Positions 53,392 through 62,271 are shown, numbered from the stretch's first letter. The stretch is 64,000 bases of DNA from an uncultured Bacteriovoracaceae bacterium (GCA_937923325.1 CAKZUQ010000008.1:34018-98017); one strand, 5' to 3'. The notes: generated from the letters alone by a model not told the origin. Numbers and translations: made by a program.

Positions 53392-54747
53392 ATGAGAGAG
53401 CAAACAACAAACATTCTAATAATAGAAGATGATGCATTAACAATGCAGATCAACAGAAAGATGCTATCGCCATATGGAAAGATCTTCTGTGCACGAAATG
53501 ATATTGAGGCTACGGAATATTTAAGTTCAGGAAATATAGATCTAGCATTTTTTGATTTAAACCTTAACGGAGAACTAACAGGCATCAATCTCCTAAACCT
53601 AGCTCGAATAAATAAAATCTACTCAATTGTCCTATCTGGTGAGAGTGCAACCGCTACTCTCGAAGAAGCTTACAGAAATGGGGCTAAAGACTACTTGGCT
53701 AAACCATTTTCTCAAGAGAAACTTACAGCAGTAATGACAAGATTCTTTAATAATCAAAAGCACTTAGAATTTGAGACGCTTATAAATAAATCTTTTATTA
53801 CAAAGTCTCAAAGTTTAAGCGAAGAACTATATAAAATAAAAAACTTATCAATCTCTGATAAGCCAGTTCTTATTCAAGGTGAAACAGGAACTGGGAAAAG
53901 AGTTATTGCTCACTTAATTAAACAAGTACTAAAGGCCGATAACTTTCTAGAGCTTAATTGTGCACAGTTCTCTGATGAGATTTTCTCTAGTGAGCTATTT
54001 GGTCACAAAAAGGGATCGTTTACAGGAGCTGACTCTGATAAGGTTGGAATTCTTGAAAAAGCAAATAACGGTGTTGTCTTCTTAGATGAAATACATGGGC
54101 TTTCAATCAAGTCTCAGAAGGCTTTACTGAAGGCTATAGAAGAAAAAGAGTTCTATCCAGTTGGATCAACAAATAAAGTAAAATCAAACTTTAGAGTTAT
54201 ATGTGCTTCATGTGATGATATAAGAGATATGATTGACCTAGGAACCTTCAGACAGGACTTATTTGCTAGGATTAATACTTTCTCAATCAACATACCTGCT
54301 CTTAAAGATAGAAAAGAAGATATCAATCTTCTATTTGAGCACTTTATAAGTAAGCAGCTCATCCAAGTCGTTATATCTGCTGATGCCAAGAAAGTCCTTG
54401 AATCTTACTCATGGCCTGAGAACACAAGAGAAATACAAGATCTAGTAGAAAACTGGGTTGTTCACGGTAAAAGGCTTATAACTCCAGATGAGCTTCCAAG
54501 TCATATAAGAAATAATATTACAAAATCCAGTAAACTAGTTACGGATGAACATCTAGATCTAGTTGAAGAGCATGGCCTTAAAGAATACTTAACTCTTTAT
54601 AAAAAAGAAATTATAGAGCAAATGACTAAAAGATATGATGGAAAAGTAGCTAAAGCTTCAAAGCCTTTAGGTGTTGCTCATTCAAATCTTTCTAACTTTC
54701 TTAAAAATCATAAACATAAATCCCTTTATCAAAGGAGAGAATCATGA
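53392..54747 (+). CDS. NtrC-type response regulator (REC, AAA+, Fis HTH)
   Basis: The 451-residue protein has a receiver domain with EDD (12-14), D55 and K104, an AAA+ sigma-54 activation domain with Walker A GETGTGKR (163-170), GSFTGA (208-213, a variant of GAFTGA) and Walker B VFLDEI, and a C-terminal Fis-type HTH (KASKPLGVAHSNLSNFLKNH). It would activate sigma-54 promoters on phosphorylation. The cognate kinase is probably the hybrid kinase three genes on. It overlaps the next gene by four bases. Confidence 0.9.
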   Translation: MREQTTNILIIEDDALTMQINRKMLSPYGKIFCARNDIEATEYLSSGNIDLAFFDLNLNGELTGINLLNLARINKIYSIVLSGESATATLEEAYRNGAKDYLAKPFSQEKLTAVMTRFFNNQKHLEFETLINKSFITKSQSLSEELYKIKNLSISDKPVLIQGETGTGKRVIAHLIKQVLKADNFLELNCAQFSDEIFSSELFGHKKGSFTGADSDKVGILEKANNGVVFLDEIHGLSIKSQKALLKAIEEKEFYPVGSTNKVKSNFRVICASCDDIRDMIDLGTFRQDLFARINTFSINIPALKDRKEDINLLFEHFISKQLIQVVISADAKKVLESYSWPENTREIQDLVENWVVHGKRLITPDELPSHIRNNITKSSKLVTDEHLDLVEEHGLKEYLTLYKKEIIEQMTKRYDGKVAKASKPLGVAHSNLSNFLKNHKHKSLYQRRES

Positions 54748-54932
54748 ACGATCTTAGAGATCTTAAACACTCTATAAACAATGATATTCAAAATATCCTA
54801 TCTCTTTTGAAGCATATTAAAAATGATGTTCAGATTGAAGATGAAGACATCAGTATGATGCTTGATGGAGTTATAGAAAGAGAAGAGCCATTAATTGATA
54901 AAATCAAACAATTTACAGAACTTAAGGAATAG
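54744..54932 (+). CDS. Stand-alone histidine phosphotransfer-like protein (62 aa)
   Basis: The 62-residue acidic protein contains LKHSINNDIQNILSLLKHI, which resembles the phosphoacceptor helix of HisKA_2 kinases (VHHRVKNNLQVISSLL type), with H9 as the candidate phosphorylated residue. It has no ATPase domain. Its gene overlaps the response regulator and precedes a cupin gene and the hybrid kinase. A phosphorelay adaptor is inferred; it could also just bind the regulator. Confidence 0.5.
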   Translation: MNDLRDLKHSINNDIQNILSLLKHIKNDVQIEDEDISMMLDGVIEREEPLIDKIKQFTELKE

Positions 54933-54934
54933 AT

Positions 54935-55426
54935 ATGCATTACTCAGAAGTCATAAAGAAATTAGACCTAGTCCCACTTCCTGAAGAAGGTGGTTATTAT
55001 AAAGAAACTTTTAGATCTCAAAGGATGGTAAAAAGTGAAGCTTTAGGAGAAAAGTCAGAATGTACTTGTATATACTACCTTATAACAGATGATAGTTTCT
55101 CAGCTCTTCATGCTGTAGACCAAGACGAAATTTTTCATTTTTATGCTGGCAGCCCTGTTGAAATGTTTCAGTTTACGACAGAAGGTAAAGATCAAACTAT
55201 CACAATTGGAAATGACATATTTAACGATGAAGTTCCTCAAGTCATTGTTCCTCATGGTGTTTGGCAAGGAACAAAGCTTAAAAATCCTAAAGAGGGAGAC
55301 TGGGCCTTATTAGGTTGTACTGTATCTCCAGGTTTTGAGCTTGAGAACTTTCATATTGAATCTAGATCAGAATTAATTGCTAAGTATCCACATTTAAAAG
55401 AACAAATCACTAGGTACACGAACTAA
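54935..55426 (+). CDS. Cupin_5 (DUF985) family protein
   Basis: The 163-residue protein matches DUF985 cupins: LVPLPEEGGYYKETFRS, a CIYYLITDDSFSALHAVDQ region, DEIFHFYAGSPVEMF and GCTVSPGFELENFHI. These small barrels have unknown ligands. It is set between the phosphotransfer-like gene and the hybrid kinase, overlapping the latter by one base, so it may sense a signal for the pathway; inference from context. Confidence 0.85.
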   Translation: MHYSEVIKKLDLVPLPEEGGYYKETFRSQRMVKSEALGEKSECTCIYYLITDDSFSALHAVDQDEIFHFYAGSPVEMFQFTTEGKDQTITIGNDIFNDEVPQVIVPHGVWQGTKLKNPKEGDWALLGCTVSPGFELENFHIESRSELIAKYPHLKEQITRYTN

Positions 55427-57771
55427 TGTTAAATAGCTTTTTAAGACTCTATCTATTATTTTTAATTCCCTGCTCTTTAGCTTTAGGGATTGGATTTTAT
55501 TATAGCTATTCAAAGCAAGTTGAGAAAACAGATTCAGATTTCAAATCAAAGTATGATACTCAAACTCAAATTTATGCTGATCAAATACTAGATATAGAGC
55601 ATTCTTATGAAGTAATAATGAGAAATGCAATCTTAGGTATTGAGCAAGAAGATATCAATCTAAACACAAATGTAGCAGTTCTTAAAAAGCTAACTAAAAA
55701 GTATAATATCTCACATTTATTTCTTATTGATAAAAGTGGAACCTTTAAAAGATCAACTAACGAAGATCCGAAAAAGATTCCTAACCTTTTTACCTTTTCT
55801 AACGACTATAAAGCCCTTCAAACTGGTCAAAAAGAGTATTTAACAACACCAATCATACTCCCCTTTCCAGAAACAGAGCCTCATAAGTTTTTAACAATAT
55901 GGACTGGTAAATATTATATTGAGCTTGGAGTAAGAATTAAAGATATTGCTAGTAAGATCAAAGCAATACTAGATAGAGACCAAGATATTTTAAAGGCAAA
56001 TATAGAGATTAGCTCTAAACCTTTTACAATCAATTCAAGAAAGATAAAAGAAAGTCATTATAAAGCGACTCAGGTGATCGAATCCCAAAATCCAAACTAT
56101 ACGCAATCGGACAACAAAAATAAACACTATTACTCATTAGACTTGATTATATCAAAAGGAAATTTACTAAAAGAAATTGAAGAGGTTAAATCAAGACATT
56201 TGACAAATTTTTTATTAACAATAGTTCTACTTACCTTAGTTTTATTTATTGCTACAAAGTATTTGAGTTCAAAGATTCAAAAACTAACAAACATATTAAA
56301 CAACCTAGCAAATAAAAAATCTTCAAACAGAGGGCTGAAAATTAATACTCGTAGTGATGATCTTAATGACTTAACATCTGCCATAAATACCTTTGCAACT
56401 AAATATGGCCAACATTTAGCTGAAAATGAAAAAATAACTGCAATAAATAATATTGTAAGCCAGGTTGCACATGACATCAGGTCTCCACTTGAAGCCTTAA
56501 AGACATCAAGAAAAGAGCTATCCAAGCTACCTGAGGATGAGCGTCTAAAGATAAATACGGCAATTAATAGAATTGAAGATATCGCCTATACACTACTAAA
56601 GAAAAAAAGAGAGGACTTTTCAGATCGACCAGCGGATGTGCAAAGTTCTATTGAGCATATTCTTATTGAGAAAAGAATGCAGTATAGGCAATACAAAGAC
56701 TTAAATATTTCTCTTACTAAAAAGGCTGATAATTTCTCTATTTTTGCAAGGCTCGATTCTACATCACTTAAAAATATAATTTCTAATATAATTAACAACA
56801 GTGCTGAAGCAATGTCCTTTAAAGGTGAGATTCAAATAGCGATTGAAAGACAGCAACAAGAGATATCAATAAGAATATCTGACAATGGTACTGGCTTTAG
56901 TACTAAGTACCTAATGAATCCTTTTAATGATGGTGTCACAGAGAAATCGACTGGAAACGGTATTGGCCTATCTCAAGCTAGAAAGCAATTAACCGCTGTT
57001 AACGGCAGCATTGAAATTTTTAATGACGACGGTGCTGTTGTACTAATTAAGATTCCATCTATAATGTCGCCCATTTATTCAGTCAGAGCAATTAGTTTAT
57101 ACAACCTCGAAAAAATTATTATTCTTGATGACGATGAAAACATTCACAATATTTGGAAATCAAGATTTAAAGATTATGATATTAAACTCGAAAGTTTTTC
57201 ATCTGGAACTGATCTTATAAAAAAATATCAATCAATTTCATCTAATGCTTTATTACTTAGTGACTATGAGCTTATAAATGAAGAAGCAAATGGAGTTGAT
57301 TATATAAAGAAATTGAAAGCTGAAAAGTCATCTATACTTGTTACCGCTAGAAGTGAAGAAAAAGAGCTTTTAGCTGAAGTTACCAAGAGCAAAATCAAAT
57401 TACTTCCTAAAATACTTGCTACTGATGTCCCAATACTAGAAAATAAAGAAACAACTACGGTGGTTTTAATTGATAATGACAACCTAGTTCACATGAATTG
57501 GAAAATTCAAATGAAAGATAAAGGGCTAGACTTAAATGCTTTCTACTCAATAGACGAGTTTTTAGCCTCATCTAGCTCATATCAGCCAGATACCCATATT
57601 TTTCTGGATTCAGACTTAGGAGATGGCATCAAGGGTGAAGTCGATGGTATTCAAATTTATGACAAAGGCTTTAATAATATTAGAATAACAACTGGATATA
57701 CTGAGATAGATCAACCTGAATGGGTTAAGTCTGTTATCACAAAGTGTCCGCAACGAACGGGGTTGATATGA
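55426..57771 (+). CDS. Hybrid sensor histidine kinase with two C-terminal receiver-like domains
   Basis: The 781-residue protein has a first helix (about 5-25), a periplasmic sensor domain (30-260), a second helix (262-281), HAMP, HisKA with H349 (QVAHDIRSPLEAL), a HATPase domain (N-box ISNIINNSAEAMS; DNGTGFS; GNGIGLSQARKQL) and two receiver-like regions from about 582 and 710. In the first, the Asp region reads LLSDYELINEEANGV; in the second IFLDSDLGDG. It probably feeds the NtrC-type regulator. The gene lies at the end of the four-gene overlap run. Confidence 0.87.
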   Translation: MLNSFLRLYLLFLIPCSLALGIGFYYSYSKQVEKTDSDFKSKYDTQTQIYADQILDIEHSYEVIMRNAILGIEQEDINLNTNVAVLKKLTKKYNISHLFLIDKSGTFKRSTNEDPKKIPNLFTFSNDYKALQTGQKEYLTTPIILPFPETEPHKFLTIWTGKYYIELGVRIKDIASKIKAILDRDQDILKANIEISSKPFTINSRKIKESHYKATQVIESQNPNYTQSDNKNKHYYSLDLIISKGNLLKEIEEVKSRHLTNFLLTIVLLTLVLFIATKYLSSKIQKLTNILNNLANKKSSNRGLKINTRSDDLNDLTSAINTFATKYGQHLAENEKITAINNIVSQVAHDIRSPLEALKTSRKELSKLPEDERLKINTAINRIEDIAYTLLKKKREDFSDRPADVQSSIEHILIEKRMQYRQYKDLNISLTKKADNFSIFARLDSTSLKNIISNIINNSAEAMSFKGEIQIAIERQQQEISIRISDNGTGFSTKYLMNPFNDGVTEKSTGNGIGLSQARKQLTAVNGSIEIFNDDGAVVLIKIPSIMSPIYSVRAISLYNLEKIIILDDDENIHNIWKSRFKDYDIKLESFSSGTDLIKKYQSISSNALLLSDYELINEEANGVDYIKKLKAEKSSILVTARSEEKELLAEVTKSKIKLLPKILATDVPILENKETTTVVLIDNDNLVHMNWKIQMKDKGLDLNAFYSIDEFLASSSSYQPDTHIFLDSDLGDGIKGEVDGIQIYDKGFNNIRITTGYTEIDQPEWVKSVITKCPQRTGLI

Positions 57772-57801
57772 GAAGCTTGGGTGATATGGGCGGAGGGTAG
57801 T

Positions 57802-58209
57802 TTGAGATACGAAAGAACTCCTTTATATAAAAGTAGTAATTTTAGACAGTTAATTTTTTGGATCATAATAGTTATGACCTCTCTTTTACTTCCAATTGGG
57901 AGATACAAATTAACTTTGCAAATATTAGCTTTAGTTTCCGCCTTTATTAGGATCACATTTACTATTCATAGAGCAAGGTCAATAAGTGTTTGGTTTAAGA
58001 GTGAGGACTGGGAAGATATTGGAAAAGATGGTTTCAGACTAACTATCCCATACTCCAAACACAAAAAAGGTCTTGCACCTAACATTACTCCGCTAGTACT
58101 TTGTGAAGATGGTAACTTAGAGAAATTTTATGGTTCTATTAAGTATTCAAAGTCTGGAGATATAATCATTTCTGTAAACACAATGTTGAATGGAGTTATT
58201 TATATCTAA
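57802..58209 (+). CDS. Small membrane protein of a HEPN gene set
   Basis: The 135-residue product has two membrane helices near its N-terminus (about 15-35 and 38-56) and a soluble C-terminal half. I favour TTG at 57802 because GGAGGG lies four bases upstream; the frame is open back to 57781. Its stop overlaps the HEPN gene start by one base. No family is recognised. Confidence 0.5.
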   Translation: MRYERTPLYKSSNFRQLIFWIIIVMTSLLLPIGRYKLTLQILALVSAFIRITFTIHRARSISVWFKSEDWEDIGKDGFRLTIPYSKHKKGLAPNITPLVLCEDGNLEKFYGSIKYSKSGDIIISVNTMLNGVIYI

Positions 58210-58625
58210 TGAAAAAGAATAAGTTACCAGAATATGAGCAATTAAGACTTAAAGCGATTGAACGTCATGAGCTTGCAATGACAATAATGAGTCCCCCAGG
58301 TGGCCAAGAGCCCTCATATGACTTAATGATGGAAAATTGTCACTATTCTGTTGAGTTAATAATGAAAGCTCTTATCAACAAAGAGACAAGCTCTCATCCT
58401 CAAACCCATAATTTAATTGATTTATCTAATCACAAGGTAAGAAACGTGAAGTTTTTACATAGTTTGATAAATAAGGATAGGAATATCAAGATATTATGGC
58501 TTAAAATATGTAGTATGTGGGATACCAGTGACAGGTATGCTTTTATGGAGCTTGACCCGCTAGATTTTGATGAATTTTTTGATGCTTACACAAGGGTATA
58601 TAAATGGATGCTAATCAGATGTTAA
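58209..58625 (+). CDS. HEPN-domain protein
   Basis: The 138-residue helical protein shows the HEPN pattern: RLKAIERHELAMTIM, ENCHYSVELIMKALINKE and HPQTHNLIDL (the PKTHDL-like block). HEPN domains often act as RNases in toxin or defence modules or as nucleotide-binding partners. It overlaps the next gene by 22 bases and the membrane gene by one, so these three are likely one unit. No MNT nucleotidyltransferase partner is seen. Confidence 0.7.
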   Translation: MKKNKLPEYEQLRLKAIERHELAMTIMSPPGGQEPSYDLMMENCHYSVELIMKALINKETSSHPQTHNLIDLSNHKVRNVKFLHSLINKDRNIKILWLKICSMWDTSDRYAFMELDPLDFDEFFDAYTRVYKWMLIRC

Positions 58626-58921
58626 ATTTATTTAATTCACAACTTGAAGAATTAGGTTCAGAGAATTTTATAGAAATTAATGAAGCTGATGAGTCTATAA
58701 AATTAGAAGTTATCAGTTCTCAATTTCAAGGGATGAGACTATCTAGCCGAATGGATCTAGTGCTAGAAAAAATTATTGACCTTAGTCAAAATGAACTTTC
58801 AAACTATAGTATTGTAATAAATCCTTTAACTAAGCTAGAAAAAGAAGTTGGTGTATCTGAGACCAGTATTGTTAAAAATAATGATACCAACTACTCTATC
58901 TCAGCGAGCCCCTCTCTTTAA
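58604..58921 (+). CDS. BolA-like small protein
   Basis: The 105-residue protein contains LEVISSQFQGMRLSSRMDLV, similar to the BolA core (VLVSDRFTGERFLNRHRMI in E. coli BolA), followed by an LSNYSIVINPLTKLEKE region as in BolA. The His of BolA is replaced by Met or Leu. Overlap with the HEPN gene suggests joint translation. Assignment to the BolA fold is by eye and should be read as tentative. Confidence 0.45.
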   Translation: MDANQMLNLFNSQLEELGSENFIEINEADESIKLEVISSQFQGMRLSSRMDLVLEKIIDLSQNELSNYSIVINPLTKLEKEVGVSETSIVKNNDTNYSISASPSL

Positions 58922-58938
58922 AGCGAAGGTTTAATACT

Positions 58939-59457
58939 ATGAGCAAGTCTATAATCGCATTTATTTTGCTTTCTACTGTATGTTTTGCTCAACAAGCAGA
59001 AAAACAAATTCAGTGTAAAACTGTACTTATGAGTAAGCTGCCCAACCATAACAAATATACAGTTATCCCAAATGGAACCTTAAAAGTAATTAATGAAATG
59101 GTTGAAGCTACTAATAATGAACCATTTCATTTCAGCTACTCATTTGTTGATGATAACCAAATTATGCACAGCGGATATTATATTTTTTCTACATTTTATA
59201 ATGGCTTTGATAGTCGTACTTTTGTGAATAATTATATTGTTCAACATGAATTTAGTAATCCCTTCTCGGGAGAAGTTTTTCAACTTGACTCTAAAGAAAG
59301 TGCTATTTTATTAGATAACTCTATACCAGAGGTTGATGTACTAGATTTTTCAGAAAATTTTTACTCTATGGTAAGATTGATTAACATAAGCCAAAAAAAT
59401 ATTAAGTTTAATAAAGTAAATGTTGATGCTATTTCAACGAATTGCTTTGTACATTAA
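58939..59457 (+). CDS. Secreted protein of unknown function
   Basis: A signal peptide (AFILLSTVCFAQ, cleavage near residue 18) leads a 155-residue beta-rich domain with three Cys in the mature part. It ends STNCFVH. It is followed three bases later by another secreted protein gene of similar size; the two share layout and may form a pair. No family is recognised. Confidence 0.6.
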   Translation: MSKSIIAFILLSTVCFAQQAEKQIQCKTVLMSKLPNHNKYTVIPNGTLKVINEMVEATNNEPFHFSYSFVDDNQIMHSGYYIFSTFYNGFDSRTFVNNYIVQHEFSNPFSGEVFQLDSKESAILLDNSIPEVDVLDFSENFYSMVRLINISQKNIKFNKVNVDAISTNCFVH

Positions 59458-59460
59458 TAT

Positions 59461-59976
59461 ATGAGCATCACTATGAGATTATTCTTTTTTCTATTAATTT
59501 TAAGTTCATCTCTCTATTCAAAAACTATATGCGTCACAACTCTTTTTGCTCCTTCAGATGAAATTCAAGGGCTAAATAGTCAAATGCTTATAGAATCTCA
59601 AATTAATATATCTCACATTGTAATTACTGAAGATGCCCTTCAACTATATGGCCCTAAAAATCCAGAAGTTGTTTCCAGTAGGCTTCGAAAAAGAGTTTTA
59701 ATTGCTGAGCATAAAATAACTAAAATTGATGATGTAACATATAACCTATCTTCCAGTGGAGAGGCTGTCATAAGAAATGCATTTGCTGGAGATAAATGGA
59801 AGTTTGTACTAGATACGAACTTTTACAAGAAGTATGAAAAACGAGCGTATGATTCTATTTTCTCATATTGCACTGATGTCAGAGGGCTGGATTCTAAAAG
59901 ATGTACAAAGTTTGCAGACGATATATTTCATGCATACGTAGCACCAATTGCAAACCAAGGCTGTATCGAGATTTAA
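59461..59976 (+). CDS. Secreted protein of unknown function
   Basis: The 171-residue product has a signal peptide (LFFFLLILSSSLYS) and four Cys in the mature part (TICVT, SYCTDVRG, KRCTKFA, NQGCIEI), likely two disulfides. It follows the previous secreted gene by three bases and converges with the LysR gene. Function unknown. Confidence 0.6.
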   Translation: MSITMRLFFFLLILSSSLYSKTICVTTLFAPSDEIQGLNSQMLIESQINISHIVITEDALQLYGPKNPEVVSSRLRKRVLIAEHKITKIDDVTYNLSSSGEAVIRNAFAGDKWKFVLDTNFYKKYEKRAYDSIFSYCTDVRGLDSKRCTKFADDIFHAYVAPIANQGCIEI

Positions 59977-59978
59977 GG

Positions 59979-60791
59979 CTAATTAGAAGCGAATTTTGAT
60001 CTCAATTCTTTAAATAAGTTATCATTGTAAAAAGAGTTTTGATGTTTTAAGAGGACATTATAAGAAAACTTAAAGTTAATACTACGAGAAACTTTGATCT
60101 TTTTATTATTAATTTTGAAATAGTCCGGAAGTAACCCAATCCCTCTCCCTTTCTTCACAACACTATAAATCGCATCCCAACTATCAATAACACAAATATC
60201 AAAACCTTTACTCTTAAAATCGCTTATCTTCTTTTTAAGCTCTAAGACTTCGGGCCAGTCAGGAGTAATATAAAGTGTTTTTTTAGAATACTTATTATCA
60301 GCAGACTCATAAAGTTTAAAAAAACCTTTATGTAAAATAACTTCATTCCCATATACCTTTGAATCTCTACTCACACTAACACCAAAATCAATTAAATATC
60401 GATTCAACAAACTATTAATCTCGGTAGGATTAGCTATTAAAACTTCAATATTGTAATCAATGGAAGAGATACTAATAAAATCGGCAAGAAGTCCAGTGGC
60501 AATGCTATGAACAATACCAAATTTTATTACTTTTTGAGTTGATTCCAGTTTTTTTGAAAGTAAGCCTGCTTCATCCAGAACTCTAAGGGCTTGTTTATAA
60601 ATTCTATCAGCATCTTTTGTAAATATGAGCTGATTTTTTTTGTGGTCAATAAGGTTTATACCAATTGAACTCTCTAGATTCTTGATTCCTTTGCTTATAG
60701 CTGTTCTGGAAATATTATTGGCCGCTGAAGCCTTGGAAACACTTTTTAACTTATAAGTATCAATAAAATATCTCAAAAAATTCAAATTCAT
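59979..60791 (-). CDS. LysR-type transcriptional regulator
   Basis: A 270-residue regulator with a winged HTH (FLRYFIDTYKLKSVSKASAA, then NISRTAISKGIKNLESSIG) and a reduced ligand domain. It is divergent from the Cys-rich secreted protein gene 93 bases away, so it probably controls that gene. It is slightly shorter than usual (about 300). Confidence 0.82.
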   Translation of the reverse strand: MNLNFLRYFIDTYKLKSVSKASAANNISRTAISKGIKNLESSIGINLIDHKKNQLIFTKDADRIYKQALRVLDEAGLLSKKLESTQKVIKFGIVHSIATGLLADFISISSIDYNIEVLIANPTEINSLLNRYLIDFGVSVSRDSKVYGNEVILHKGFFKLYESADNKYSKKTLYITPDWPEVLELKKKISDFKSKGFDICVIDSWDAIYSVVKKGRGIGLLPDYFKINNKKIKVSRSINFKFSYNVLLKHQNSFYNDNLFKELRSKFASN

Positions 60792-60884
60792 ATAAACCTT
60801 TAGTTACACACATGATACTTTTTTACACTTTTAGTTTCATGAAGTCTAGACTATAAATCTCTTACACCATCAGGAGGTATCAAC

Positions 60885-61166
60885 ATGAAATTTCTACTAA
60901 CTCTAATCGTATCAAGTATCGCTTTCGCCAACCATGATTGCTCCATCAACACTGTGTATAAAATGGATCGTGACTGTGACCAAGGTGGCTGCTCAAGCTA
61001 TTATGAAAAGTACTATCAAATCTTTTATATGGAGGAACTTGACTGCGATCAAGGTGGGTGTACATATAAAAGAAAAGAAATTTGCACAGAAAAACCTGCG
61101 AGTATTTATAATGCAGATCGCTTAGCTAAAGATTGTGAATGCACTTACATCACATCAAGATACTAA
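60885..61166 (+). CDS. Secreted Cys-rich protein with duplicated DCDQGGC motif
   Basis: The 93-residue protein has a signal peptide (LLTLIVSSIAFA) and eight Cys in the mature part. DCDQGGC occurs twice, at about residues 30-36 and 53-59, each followed by an aromatic or basic segment, so the domain is an internal repeat. GGAGG precedes the ATG. It lies divergent from the LysR regulator. No family is recognised; disulfide-rich exported proteins can be toxins, inhibitors or adhesins. Confidence 0.65.
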   Translation: MKFLLTLIVSSIAFANHDCSINTVYKMDRDCDQGGCSSYYEKYYQIFYMEELDCDQGGCTYKRKEICTEKPASIYNADRLAKDCECTYITSRY

Positions 61167-61209
61167 GAAATTACAAGAATAATACTTTTTATCAAAAATA
61201 AAGCTCTAC

Positions 61210-61232
61210 GTTACTCCCAAATTGGGAGTAAC
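61210..61232. repeat. Palindrome built on the att core half-site
   Basis: GTTACTCCCAA and TTGGGAGTAAC flank a single A: 11-bp perfect arms. The right arm contains TTGGGAGTA, the same nine bases as in the att cores. There is no T run, so it is not a terminator. It may be a paired core-type integrase binding site. Confidence 0.55.
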
Positions 61233-61236
61233 CTTA

Positions 61237-61401
61237 ATATGGCGAGTGCTCTGGTCTTGCTCTGGTTAGGGCATGATATATGATGAAATAAGATGAAAAA
61301 TAATGAAAAGGTAAGAAGAACTAACTTATTGAAATCGTTCGTAAGTTGTTAGTATCATTGAGCTTTTAAAAGACTAGGTTCATCCCCCCTTGGGAGTACG
61401 A
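61237..61401 (+). repeat. Right-end repeat R1 with att core
   Basis: About 165 bases related to R2 at 62497-62661: shared blocks ATATGGCGAGTG, GATGAAAT, ATAATGAAAA, TTAGTATCATTG and CCCCTTGGGAGTAC. It also holds two TGCTCTGGTY arm-type repeats (from 61248). Core sits at 61386-61399 but is followed by GA instead of CA. The 140 bases up to the DUF3800 stop hold nothing I recognise. Confidence 0.6.
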
Positions 61402-61542
61402 CTCTTTGAACATGGTGTACAAACAAATATTCAAAATCTGAATTACCAAACTGCCTATGATATTTAAAAAAAGTATGGCTCATCCCCTTTAATGTTAGAT
61501 ATTTTAAAACCTTAAGTTTTAATTTACTAGTGAGTGACTAAA

Positions 61543-62223
61543 TTAAAAGAATAAAGTCCCATCTTTTATTACTGTACTTAAAACATTAAAAGGATCAGAC
61601 TTATTAAACTCGTACTTTCTCCATAACAAATTTGCTATTAGATCAGCACATTGAAGATGCCTAGAGTCTTTACTATCCTGATGACTGATATTTAAAATTG
61701 TCTTTGAATCTAAATTCCCAGCCAAAGTTGTTTGCAAGTACTCATTAAATCCGTATTGAGCATTGACTGATGTTATTCTTTTATCTGCAATCAAGACAAC
61801 TTGATCTAGCTCCTTGATGTCATTTAAAAAAGAAAGTCCTGTCATGTAATTATAAAGAATATTAGGATTCTTCTTGAACGACTCTTTAGATACATTTTCT
61901 TTTTTAACAGTTTTTGAATATATTTTAGAGAACTTCTTTGTTTTATTTAGTTCATTTTTAAGAATCTCTGCAAACAATAGTCTTTCTCCAAGTTTTAAAT
62001 CAGATGCTTTTATTTCATGACTAACTGGATATTTAACTCCATGCTTCTTTTCTAACTTTTCTCTAAACTTCTTCACAGCTCTTTCAAGTCTGTGCTTATC
62101 ATTCTCATGAACAATTATCGTCGATATAGTAAAATACCTACTTGATCCACCGTTTAAATAAGGCCTATCAAATTTCCAACCAAGATCGCCACTCTCATCT
62201 AAATAGGCGTAATACTTATCCAA
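61543..62223 (-). CDS. DUF3800-domain protein
   Basis: The 226-residue protein begins with the DUF3800 motif YAYLDESGDLGW and has further conserved acidic blocks VVLIADKRI and HLQCADLIANLLWRKYEF, as in this RNase H-like family. Its function is not settled; genes of the family are common in mobile islands. The start is TTG at 62223 after GGAG. It lies between the two att copies and behind a structured RNA with a terminator. Confidence 0.8.
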   Translation of the reverse strand: MDKYYAYLDESGDLGWKFDRPYLNGGSSRYFTISTIIVHENDKHRLERAVKKFREKLEKKHGVKYPVSHEIKASDLKLGERLLFAEILKNELNKTKKFSKIYSKTVKKENVSKESFKKNPNILYNYMTGLSFLNDIKELDQVVLIADKRITSVNAQYGFNEYLQTTLAGNLDSKTILNISHQDSKDSRHLQCADLIANLLWRKYEFNKSDPFNVLSTVIKDGTLFF

Positions 62224-62238
62224 AATCCATCTCCAAGC

Positions 62239-62271
62239 AAAAAAAAAGCCATGTTGTTAAACACGGCTTTT
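62239..62271 (-). terminator. Intrinsic terminator upstream of the DUF3800 gene
   Basis: On the minus strand an about 9-10 bp stem AAAAGCCGTG / CATGGCTTTT (one G-T pair) is followed by nine T, ending 16 bases before the DUF3800 start codon. It ends the RNA described in the next entry, or acts as an attenuator for the gene. Confidence 0.7.

Larger units (their letters stand above)
36152..61399. mobile_element. Putative integrative conjugative element (about 25 kb)
   Basis: The region runs from the left core to the first right core and holds integrase, excisionase, SSB, a relaxase candidate, coupling protein, a type IV secretion set and accessory cargo. If the outer right copy (62646-62661) is the true end, the element is 26.5 kb. 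Almost all transfer genes lie on the minus strand in a single gap-free run, so one long transcript could carry structural, processing and recombination functions. Confidence 0.75.

Noticed and set aside
57711..57956. Minus-strand gene over the end of the hybrid kinase
   Set aside because: It overlaps real genes on the other strand and shows no protein-like pattern.
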